Assembly (NCBI GenBank): GCA_963795485.1
Contig: CAWCIL010000006.1
Location: 558,001 to 622,000 of the forward strand
Direction: 5' to 3'
From: AP-15 sp963795485
Lineage (GTDB): Bacteria; Pseudomonadota; Alphaproteobacteria; ATCC43930; CGMCC-115725
Length of the DNA: 64,000 nucleotides
The position numbers were made by a program, and so were the translations under genes. A model generated the notes under the pieces. The model had not been told where the DNA came from. It was given only the letters and a program-made list of their open reading frames with translations, and did no database searches. Positions 17,508-25,449 of this stretch are shown piece after piece. Within the stretch, counting starts at the first letter, position 1, and each line of letters opens with the position of its first letter.

Positions 17508-18492
17508 ATGCGTGCGGAATTGTTGCGGGAAGCCGGTCAGCCGCTCGTCGCCGCGGAATTGCCGCAGCCGCGGCCGGGGCCGCAGCAGGTGCTGATCGCG
17601 GTCAAGGCCTGCGCCGTCTGCCGGACCGACCTTCATGTCTTCGACGGCGAACTGCCCGACCCCAAATTGCCGCTGGTGCTGGGGCACGAGATCGTCGGCG
17701 CCGTCGTTGAGAAGGGGAGCGAAGTCGACCGCTTTGCGATTGGCGACCGGGTCGGCGTCCCCTGGCTCGGCTGGACCTGCGGGGAATGCGAATATTGCCG
17801 CAGCGGCCGGGAAAACCTGTGCGACCGCGCGCGCTTTACCGGCTACCAGATCGATGGGGGCTATGCCGAGCTGACCGTCGCCGACCAGCGCTATTGCTTT
17901 TTGGTCGATGCCCGTTATGGCGATGTCGAGGCGGCGCCGCTGATGTGCGCCGGGCTGATCGGCTATCGCACCTTGCGCATGGCCGGGGACGCACCCCTGA
18001 TCGGCATCTACGGGTTTGGCGCCGCTGCCCACATCGTCGCCCAGGTGATCAGGCACCAGGGTCGCCGGCTGTTTGCGTTCACCCGGCCAGGCGACCGCGC
18101 GGCGCAGGATTTCGCCCGCGGGCTCGGCGCCGAATGGGCCGGGGATTTCGACGCTGGCTCCGCCCGAGCCGCTCGACGCCGCCCTGATCTTCGCCCCGGT
18201 CGGGGGACTGGTGCCGGCCGCGCTCGCCGCTGTCAGGAAGGGCGGCACCGTCGTTTGCGGCGGCATCCATATGAGCGACATCCCGTCTTTCCCGTACGAG
18301 ATTCTGTGGGAGGAGCGGGTGCTGCGCTCGGTCGCCAATCTGACGCGGCGCGACGCCGAGGAATTTCTGGCACTGGCGCCGCAGGCGGGGATCAAGACCG
18401 AGACGGTCTCCTACCCGCTGGCCCGGGCGAACGAGGCGCTCGTCGACCTGCGCAATGGCAAGCTGCAAGGGGCCGCCGTGCTGGTTCCTTGA
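17508..18492 (+). CDS. zinc-dependent alcohol dehydrogenase (one frameshift)
   Basis: Medium-chain zinc alcohol dehydrogenase, ~327 residues, AdhP-like. The catalytic-zinc residues sit in VCRTDLHVFDGELPD and LGHEIVGAVVEKG, and the structural-zinc cysteines in CGECEYCRSGRENLC. The NAD-binding Rossmann motif is altered (IGIYGFGAAAHIVAQ). A single-base break at about 18155-18165 moves the rest into another frame (PPEPLDAALIFAPVGGLVPA, then GGTVVCGGIHMSDIP) that ends at 18492. The uncorrected frame has no stop and runs on into the next gene, giving a false 748-codon fusion. Confidence 0.88.
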
Positions 18493-18572
18493 CGCTGGTC
18501 GCATCGGCGCCGCTTGACCCGCCTCGGCGAATTGCGCCACAGACACCTCCCCGATCCGAAAAACGGTCTGCC

Positions 18573-19754
18573 GTGTTCCTCTCGTTCTTTACCGAATTGC
18601 GCGCGGCCAAGATCCCGGTCTCGCTGCGCGAATACCTGACCCTGATGGAGGCGATGCACGAACGCGTCGCGGCTTTCGCGATCGAGGATTTCTACGTCGT
18701 CGCGCGCACCGCGCTGGTCAAGGACGAGCGCTATTTCGACCGTTTCGACCGGGTCTTCGGGCAGTGCTTCAACGGCATCGAGACTCTGGCCGATCCCCAG
18801 GCCGAAATTCCCGAAGAGTGGCTGAAGAAACTGGCCGAACGGCTGCTGACCCCGGAGGAGAAGAAGCTCGTCGAAGCATTGGGCGGCTGGGAACAGCTGA
18901 TCGAGACCCTGCGCCAGCGGCTGGCCGAGCAGAAGGCGCGGCATCAGGGTGGCGGCAAATGGATCGGCACCGCCGGCACCTCGCCCTTCGGCGCGCATGG
19001 CTACAACCCCGAAGGCGTGCGCATCGGCCAGGAAGAGGGCAAGAACCGCAGTGCCGTCAAGGTGTGGGACCGGCGAGAGTTCCGCAACCTCGACGACACC
19101 GTCAACCTCGGCACCCGCAATATCAAGCTCGCCTTGCGCCGATTGCGCCGGTTCGCCCGCGAGGGTGCAGCCGACGAGCTCGACCTCGACGGCACCGTCA
19201 GATCGACCGCGCACAACGCCGGCTGGCTCGACTTGAAGCTGGTGCCCGAGCGGCACAACGCGGTCAAGCTGCTGCTGTTCGTCGATGTTGGCGGGTCGAT
19301 GGAGGACCATGTCCGGATCTGCGAGGAATTGTTTTCGGCCGCGCGCTCCGAGTTCAAGCACCTGATGCACTTCTACTTCCACAACTGCGTCTACGATTGG
19401 GTGTGGCGCGATTCGCGCCGGCGCCATGTCGAGCAGGTGCCGGTGGTCGAGCTGATCCGCACCTACGACCGGAACTACCGGGTCGTCTTTGTCGGCGACG
19501 CCAGCATGAGCCCCTACGAGATCGAAAAGGAGGGCGGCAGCGTCGAGCGCTGGAACGACGAGCCCGGCGAAACCTGGCTGCGCCGCCTGTTCGAGGCTTA
19601 CCCGCGCGCGGTCTGGCTGAACCCGGTGCCGGAGAAATATTGGACCGCCACCGCCAGCATCGGCATGATCCGCGGCCTGACCGAAGACCGCATGTTCCCC
19701 TTGACCCTCGACGGCCTCGACCGCGCGATGCGCCGCCTGCGCCGCAAAGGGTGA
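18573..19754 (+). CDS. VWA-domain CoxE-like protein
   Basis: A 393-residue protein of the von Willebrand factor A/CoxE-like group. An N-terminal helical region (SFFTELRAAKIPVSLREYLT) precedes the GYNPEGVRIGQEEGKNRSAV block. The VWA core starts at LLLFVDVGGSMEDHV; its MIDAS is DxGGS rather than DxSGS, a change often seen in this subgroup. Such proteins normally work with a MoxR-type AAA+ ATPase in complex maturation, but no moxR gene is adjacent. The GTG at 18573 begins the conserved region and lies 80 bp after the dehydrogenase stop. Confidence 0.82.
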   Translation: MFLSFFTELRAAKIPVSLREYLTLMEAMHERVAAFAIEDFYVVARTALVKDERYFDRFDRVFGQCFNGIETLADPQAEIPEEWLKKLAERLLTPEEKKLVEALGGWEQLIETLRQRLAEQKARHQGGGKWIGTAGTSPFGAHGYNPEGVRIGQEEGKNRSAVKVWDRREFRNLDDTVNLGTRNIKLALRRLRRFAREGAADELDLDGTVRSTAHNAGWLDLKLVPERHNAVKLLLFVDVGGSMEDHVRICEELFSAARSEFKHLMHFYFHNCVYDWVWRDSRRRHVEQVPVVELIRTYDRNYRVVFVGDASMSPYEIEKEGGSVERWNDEPGETWLRRLFEAYPRAVWLNPVPEKYWTATASIGMIRGLTEDRMFPLTLDGLDRAMRRLRRKG

Positions 19755-19771
19755 CCGAGGGCGGCCGGCGA

Positions 19772-20119
19772 TCAGGCGGCGTTCGAGTTCTGCTCCTTTG
19801 GGCGGACGTAGGCGATGGCCGCGTGCTCGGCGCAATAGGGCTTGCCGGGCACCGGCCGCGCGCCGCAGAAGTGGAAATTCGGGTCGTTGGGATGGCCATG
19901 AGGCCACAGGCAGCTCGGACCGGTGAATTCGAAGACATTGCGCCGCGGCGGCGCTTTCGGCGCCGGTTCGCGCCGGGTCATCGCGTTCCTATGCAGCCGG
20001 CCGATCACGGCGTTTTTGGTCAGCCCCATCCGGCGGCCGATCTCGGCTGTAGGCAAACCCTCGGCAAAAAGCTGGCTGAGCCGCTCAACTCGCTCCGGAG
20101 TCCAGGTGATGTCCATCAA
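19772..20119 (-). CDS. gcrA: GcrA family cell cycle regulator
   Basis: Alphaproteobacterial transcription factor that binds sigma-70 holoenzyme and methylated GANTC promoters to control cell-cycle genes. The N-terminal helix-turn-helix is clear (DITWTPERVERLSQLFAEGL, then LTKNAVIGRLHRNAM). The C-terminal sigma-interacting domain carries the conserved CLWPHGHP and PYCAEHAAIAY motifs with their cysteines. At 115 residues it is shorter than Caulobacter GcrA because the linker is short. Two adjacent ATGs (20119, 20116) are both possible. Its presence supports the class assignment. Confidence 0.92.
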   Translation of the reverse strand: MMDITWTPERVERLSQLFAEGLPTAEIGRRMGLTKNAVIGRLHRNAMTRREPAPKAPPRRNVFEFTGPSCLWPHGHPNDPNFHFCGARPVPGKPYCAEHAAIAYVRPKEQNSNAA

Positions 20120-20241
20120 TTCCCCCGTATCATGTGGATCCCCCGATCCACCCCCACAAAATACGGTAGCACCCTTGTAGGCTCAGCGCAATCGATATCT
20201 ATTAGTGGTAGTTTGTATAAACTGGTCCCGGCATTAGGAAA

Positions 20242-20556
20242 CTAGCGGTAGAAAATGGCGAGCCATACCGTCGCTTGGGCGGGATCGGTCCAATCGACGC
20301 GATGGCGCCGGCGCGGCGCGATGTCGAGCCAATCTCCGGCGGCGAGCGGGCGGGTCTCGGCCTCGTCCTCGAACCGCAGGCGGGCGGCGCCGGCCAGCAG
20401 CAGAACCCACTCGCCCTCCGCCTCTTCGTACCAAAAGCCGGGTGGGCTCGCCTGTCCCTGCGAGACGATGCGTTCGATGCGCAGACCGGGCCGGGCGAGA
20501 AGCGCCTCGACCGCTTCGGCCGCGCGCGCATCGGGCAGCACCGACAAGAGGTTCAC
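20242..20556 (-). CDS. cupin domain protein
   Basis: A ~104-residue single cupin. The beta-barrel motifs are visible (GFWYEEAEGEWVLLLAGAAR, LAAGDWLDIAPRRRHRVDWT), but the first motif lacks the usual two histidines (it reads WYEEAEGE). Metal binding may therefore differ, and the role is unknown. The GTG at 20556 overlaps the stop of the DUF5996 gene by 4 bases (GTGA), which indicates translational coupling and rules out the longer upstream start. Confidence 0.78.
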   Translation of the reverse strand: MNLLSVLPDARAAEAVEALLARPGLRIERIVSQGQASPPGFWYEEAEGEWVLLLAGAARLRFEDEAETRPLAAGDWLDIAPRRRHRVDWTDPAQATVWLAIFYR

Positions 20557-21473
20557 GCGGGCGCCGCTGCGCGCTCCAGCGCGGCGCGGTCCCAATGTGC
20601 CGTATCGGCGGCGGCCTCATAGGTGCTCTGCAGGAAATCGAGCAAGGTCTCATCGGGCGCCGCCACCACCCGGACCTCGTCGTAGGGCAGGATGAACTCG
20701 CCCATCTCGCGCGCATAGAAGGCGGCCTTCGGGCGGACCGGCCTATCCTTGAAGCCGGCCGGCTCGGCATACGCGTAGGAATAAAAGACCGGCTGCTCCA
20801 GCCCCGCGCCGCCGGGCCAAAACCCGCAGCTGCTGACTTCGTGCGAATAGGCTTCGCGGGTGACCCGGTCGGCGACGTTGGGTGCTCCCGGATGCGGCGG
20901 CGCGCGGCGGCCCGAGAACCGCGTCACCGCCAGATCGAAGCTGCCCCAGAAAAAATGCACCGGGCTCGCCTTGCCGAGAAAACGAGCGCGAAATGCGGTG
21001 AAGACCCGGTCGGCCTGAACCAGGACCCGCCAGAAGCGGGTGGCATAATCGGGGTCGTAAGCGCCGTGCCGCCGGTCCTTTTCAAACGGAACGGGGTCGG
21101 CAATCTCGACCGGGGTCGTCCAAATCCGCAGGTCGAGCCCGAGCGCCTTCAGCCGCTGCATGACCTCGACATAGAAATCGGCAACTGTCGCGGGGCGCAG
21201 CGGAAGAGTTTCGGTCGCCCCGTCGCTGGTCCCGATCCGGAGCCGGTGGTCGAGGAAATCGAAATCGATCTGGAAGGTCCGCCTGCCATAGGGGATCGGC
21301 GAGGTGGTCAGCCCGCGGCTCGTCACATAGAGCGGCACTTGCCACCAGTGATTGATCAGCGGCGCCTGGGCCAGCCGGATCTTGCCGATCACCTGGGTCC
21401 ACAACTGGAGCGTCGCACAGGTGTCGCGCCACTCCGCATAAGGCAGGCTCGGCCATTCGTCAGAGCGGGTCAT
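20553..21473 (-). CDS. DUF5996 family protein
   Basis: A ~306-residue protein of the DUF5996 family; function unknown. Recognisable blocks are WRDTCATLQLWTQVIGKIRL, NHWWQVPLYVTSRGLTTSPI, HFFWGSFDLAVTRFSGRRAP and FYAREMGEFILPYDEVR. It has no signal peptide or membrane segment. The ATG at 21473 overlaps the glpK end by 14 bases and its own stop overlaps the cupin start, so glpK, this gene and the cupin gene form one tightly packed unit. Confidence 0.82.
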   Translation of the reverse strand: MTRSDEWPSLPYAEWRDTCATLQLWTQVIGKIRLAQAPLINHWWQVPLYVTSRGLTTSPIPYGRRTFQIDFDFLDHRLRIGTSDGATETLPLRPATVADFYVEVMQRLKALGLDLRIWTTPVEIADPVPFEKDRRHGAYDPDYATRFWRVLVQADRVFTAFRARFLGKASPVHFFWGSFDLAVTRFSGRRAPPHPGAPNVADRVTREAYSHEVSSCGFWPGGAGLEQPVFYSYAYAEPAGFKDRPVRPKAAFYAREMGEFILPYDEVRVVAAPDETLLDFLQSTYEAAADTAHWDRAALERAAAPA

Positions 21474-22980
21474 CGCCTTCTCCATCGGTGGCAGCGGGTG
21501 CGGCGGCGAGCACGCCGGCGACCGCGCGGCGCCACCCGGCATAGCGCTCCTCGCGCTCGGTTTCCACCATCTGCGGGCGGAAGCGGCGCTCGGGCCGCCG
21601 GCGCGCCGTCATGGTCTCGGGACCGGGATAGAGCCCGTGCCCGATCCCGGCGGCGTAGGCCGCACCCCAGGCGGTGGTTTCGACCTCATCCGGCCGCTCG
21701 ACGACAGCGGGCAGGATGTCGGCCAGGAACTGCATCGTCCAGTCGCTCGCGCTCATCCCGCCGTCGACTCGCAAGGTGCCGATGTCGATGTCGGCATCGG
21801 CCGCCATCGCCGCCATCAGGTCTCGAGTCTGGTAGCCGACCGCTTCGAGGGCGGCGCGGGCAATCTCGGCCGGCCCGCATTCCGCCGTCAGCCCGGTCAA
21901 CGCGGCCCGTGCCCGCGGCGCCCAGTAGGGTGCGCCGAGCCCGGCAAAACCGGGCACGAAATAGAGGTGCTGGCGCGGGTCGGCCTGCGCGGCGAGGGTC
22001 GAGGCTTCGGCCGCCGTCGCCACGACACCGAGCCGGTCGCGCAGCCAATGCACCGCCGCGCCGGCGACAAAGATGCTGCCCTCGAGGGCATAGGCGGTCC
22101 GGCCGTCGAGGCGATAGGCGATCGTCGTCAGCAGGCGGTGGCGCGAGGCCGCCGGTTCGCTGCCGATGTTGAGCAAAGCGAAAGCGCCGGTGCCATAGGT
22201 CGATTTGATCATGCCGGGAGTAAAGCAGCCCTGGCCGATCAGCGCCGCCTGCTGGTCGCCGGCCATCGCCGCGATCGGGATTGCGGCGCCGAGCAACTCG
22301 GGCAGGCTGGTGCCGAAATCGGCGCCGGTGTCGAACACCTCGGGCAGAATCGCGCTCGGGATTTGAAAGGCGTCGAGAAGGTCGTCGGCCCAGGCGAGCC
22401 GGCCGATGTCGAACAGCATCGTGCGCGCGGCATTGGTGACGTCGGTCGCATGGCGCTTTCCGCCGGTCAGCCGCCATAGAAGAAAGCTGTCGATCGTGCC
22501 AAAGGCGATCTCGCCGGCTTCGGCGCGCCGGCGCAGCCCCGGAACCGTGTCGAGCAGCCAGCGGATCTTTGACGCGGAGAAATACGGGTCGATGACCAGC
22601 CCGGTTCGCCGTGCCACGGTTTCGGCCAGCCCCTCGCGGCGCCAGCGCGCGCACTGATCCGCGGTGCGCCGGTCCTGCCAGACGATCGCGTTGTGGATCA
22701 AGCGGCCGGTGGCGCGCTCCCACAGGAGCGTGGTCTCGCGCTGGTTGGCGATGCCGATCGCGGCGATCGGGCCATCGGCGGCCGCGGCGGCGGCACGACC
22801 GGTCGAAAGTACACTTTGCCAGATTTCCTCGGGGTCGTGCTCGACCCAGCCCGGCCGCGGGAAATATTGGGTCAGCTCGATTTGCGCCGTCCGCCGCGCC
22901 CGGCCGTCCGCGTCGAACAAGATCGCGCGAGTGCTGGTGGTGCCCTGGTCGATCGCCAGGACATGGGGTGATCCGGTCAT
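21460..22980 (-). CDS. glpK: glycerol kinase
   Basis: ATP-dependent phosphorylation of glycerol to sn-glycerol-3-phosphate. The 506-residue FGGY-family kinase has the N-terminal phosphate motif LAIDQGTTSTRAILFDADG, the substrate-site block ANQRETTLLWERATG, NAIVWQDRRTADQC, the mid-protein GDQQAALIGQGCFTPGMIKS and the C-terminal LRVDGGMSASDWTMQFLADI. The ATG at 22980 begins exactly at the family N-terminus. No glpD or glpF is adjacent. It is first in a three-gene overlapping operon. Confidence 0.94.
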   Translation of the reverse strand: MTGSPHVLAIDQGTTSTRAILFDADGRARRTAQIELTQYFPRPGWVEHDPEEIWQSVLSTGRAAAAAADGPIAAIGIANQRETTLLWERATGRLIHNAIVWQDRRTADQCARWRREGLAETVARRTGLVIDPYFSASKIRWLLDTVPGLRRRAEAGEIAFGTIDSFLLWRLTGGKRHATDVTNAARTMLFDIGRLAWADDLLDAFQIPSAILPEVFDTGADFGTSLPELLGAAIPIAAMAGDQQAALIGQGCFTPGMIKSTYGTGAFALLNIGSEPAASRHRLLTTIAYRLDGRTAYALEGSIFVAGAAVHWLRDRLGVVATAAEASTLAAQADPRQHLYFVPGFAGLGAPYWAPRARAALTGLTAECGPAEIARAALEAVGYQTRDLMAAMAADADIDIGTLRVDGGMSASDWTMQFLADILPAVVERPDEVETTAWGAAYAAGIGHGLYPGPETMTARRRPERRFRPQMVETEREERYAGWRRAVAGVLAAAPAATDGEGDDPL

Positions 22981-23283
22981 GATCCGGCTCCGGCGGCTGG
23001 CTCGCGGCGGAAGCAAAACTCCAACAGAAGCTTAACGCATGTTTTCTTACGACTTTCAGATCGGATCCGGCATCAGCCGCCGCGAGCATCGCACGGTCGC
23101 GTGAAATTCAGACTTTGCAGCGCAATCTCCTGAACATCGACCGTCAACGCGACGTTGCAAGAAAGTTGATCGAGCGGCCATCGGATTGTCAATGTCTGCG
23201 ATCACGTCATCTCATCCACCGCGCGTTTGGTTGAGACAGCTCGTGATCGTATGGTTCGGCGCGCCCGCGCTGCGAGGTCGTCA
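22981..23283. other. divergent intergenic region, glpK / solute-binding gene
   Basis: A 303-bp gap between divergent genes. No small gene, RNA or repeat could be recognised; promoters for both directions are expected here but no consensus is convincing. Confidence 0.4.
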
Positions 23284-24268
23284 ATGAAATATTTCGCCCT
23301 CTTCGCTGCTCTCGTCCTGACCCTCGCCGGCGGATCGGCGGAGGGCACCGCTCAGTCACCGCCGCAGATCTATCGCGTCGGGCTGCTTTCGGTCGGCGCC
23401 GAGGCGACCGATCAGAGCCCTTTCGGCGACGGGATGATCCACGGCTTTGCCCGGCACGGGTTCGTCCTTGGCAAAAATCTTGTGTTTGTCAGGCGCGGGG
23501 CGCACGGACAGATCGAACTGCTGCCGCAGCTCGTCGACGAGTTGGTCGCGAAGAAGGTCGCGGTCATCGTGACCTTGGGCTATCCGGCGGCGCTCGTCGC
23601 CAAAGCAGCACACGACCCTGCCGGTGGTGGTGGTCCGGGCGGGTGACCCGGTGGCCGATGGGCTGGTCGCCAACTTTGTCCATCCTGGCGGGCACCTGAC
23701 CGGCCTCTCCGAAGTGGCGGCCGAGCTTTCGACAAAGCGTTTGGCGCTGCTGAAAGAGGCGGTGCCAAGCATGCACCGCGTGGCGATGCTGTGGAATGCC
23801 GATGATCTCGGGATGTCGCTGCGCTACCAGGCGGCGGACGCCGAGGCCCGCAGCCTCGGGATAGAGGTCCAGTCGTACGGGGTGCGCGCCCCGGACGATT
23901 TCGACACCGCCTTTGCCGCGATGACGCGCCATCCCCCGGATGCGATCCTGATGGTCACCGACGTGCTGACGAATCTCAATCGCGCGCGCGTTTTCGAGTT
24001 CGCGTTGCAGCATAAGCTACCGGCGATCTACGAATACGACTTCCTGGTGCGCGACGGCGGCCTGATGTCGTACGGCCCGGATCTGAGTGAGATGTTCGAT
24101 CGCGCCGCCGGGCTCGCGGTGCGCATCCTCAAGGGCGCCGATCCGGCGCAGCTCCCGCTGGAAGAGCCGAGCCGGTTCGTGTTGGCGATCAATCTGAAGA
24201 CCGCCGAGGCGATCGGCCTGACGATCCCGCCGTCTTTGCTTGCCCGCGCCAACGACGTAATTGAATGA
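23284..24268 (+). CDS. ABC-type solute-binding protein A (one frameshift)
   Basis: Periplasmic binding protein of the uncharacterised ABC_sub_bind/TrpX-like family, ~327 residues. The signal peptide MKYFALFAALVLTLAGGS is followed by a mature start near PPQIYRVGLLSVGAEA. Compared with its downstream paralogue it has one extra A in the run at 23602-23604 (GCCAAAGCAGCAC against GCCAAGCAGCAC), which breaks the frame. The remaining part runs PVADGLVANFVHPGGHLTGL to PSLLARANDVIE. No ABC permease or ATPase is adjacent, so it may serve sensing. It leads a same-strand set with a second copy, a histidine kinase and a cyclase. Confidence 0.82.
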
Positions 24269-24447
24269 GCGGCGCCCTGCAACCGCTTGGTGCGGTAACA
24301 AATCCTGTGTCCTGCCGTCAGCCGCGAGCCATCGGCAACAGGAGCGCGGCATGGGTCTTTAATCACGAGATGTTGTCGAACGCGTTGCTTGGCGTTCTCC
24401 CTTCTCGGGCCTTATGGTCGTTTCAATCGTCCCGTAGAGGTTGTCGA

Positions 24448-25433
24448 ATGAAAGTCATCGGGCTCGTCGCCGTCTTTCTCGCGGGACTGGCGATTGCGGC
24501 TGGGGGAGCCGCCGCGCAACCGTCTGCCGCAGCTCTACCGCGTCGGGCTGCTCTCCGTTGCCGCCGACCCGACCGATCAGAGCGCACCTGGCGCGGGGCT
24601 CATTCGCGGCTTTGCGCGGGAGGGGTTCGTACTCGGCAAAAACCTTACGCTTGTTAGGCGCGCGGCGCATGGGCAGCTCGATCGCCTGCCGCAGCTCGTC
24701 GACGAACTGGTCGCGAGCAATGTCGCATTGATTGTCACCGTGGGCTATCCGGCGGCGCTCGCCGCCAAGCAGCACACGAGCTTGCCGGTGGTGGTGGTGC
24801 AGGCGGGCGATCCGGTCGAGGATGGGCTCGTCGCCAGCTTTGCCAGACCGGGCGGCCACGTCACCGGCATCTCCGAGATCGCCGCTGAGCTGTCGGCCAA
24901 AAGGCTGGCATTGCTGAAGGAGGCGGTGCCCAGCGTGCATCGCGTGGCAATGCTGTGGAATGCCGATGATCTCGGCATGTCGCTGCGCTACAAGGCGGCG
25001 GAGGCGCAGGCGCGCAGCCTCGGCATGGAGGTCGAACTCGCTCGGCGTGCGCGCGCCCGACGATTTCGCCACGGCGTTTGCGGCGATGATGCGCCGACCG
25101 CCGGATGCGATCCTGATGGTCAGCGACGTGCTGACGACCTTGAACAGGAAGCGGGTGATCGACTTCGCGGCCCAGCATAAAATACCAGCCGTCTTCGAAT
25201 ACGACTTCTTGGTGCGTGACGGCGGCCTGATGTCCTATGGTCCGGATTTGAACGAAATGTTCGATCGCGCCGCCGGGCTCGCCGCGCGCATTCTGAAGGG
25301 TGCGAACCCCGCCGATTTGCCGCTCGAAGATCCGAGCCGGTTCGTGCTGGCGATCAATCTCGGGACCGCCAAGGCGATCGGATTGACGATCCCGCCATCC
25401 CTGCTCGCCCGCGCCGACGACGTGATCGAATGA
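24448..25433 (+). CDS. ABC-type solute-binding protein B (two frameshifts)
   Basis: Tandem paralogue of the preceding gene, aligning over its full length at high identity (for example SVHRVAMLWNADDLGMSLRY and YDFLVRDGGLMSYGPDLNEM). The signal peptide MKVIGLVAVFLAGLAIAAGG is in one frame, the mature N-terminal lobe (LPQLYRVGLLSVAADPTDQS) in a second after a break at about 24525, and the C-terminal lobe in a third after a break at about 25030. It stops 16 bases before the kinase start, so it is very probably co-transcribed with it and may supply the ligand signal. The ligand is unknown. Confidence 0.82.
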
Positions 25434-25449
25434 CAGGAGCCGGCGTCTC

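Noticed and set aside
17508..19754. A single open frame joining alcohol dehydrogenase and VWA domains
   Set aside because: The dehydrogenase C-terminus continues in a different frame to 18492. The fusion arises only because a break removes the dehydrogenase stop codon.
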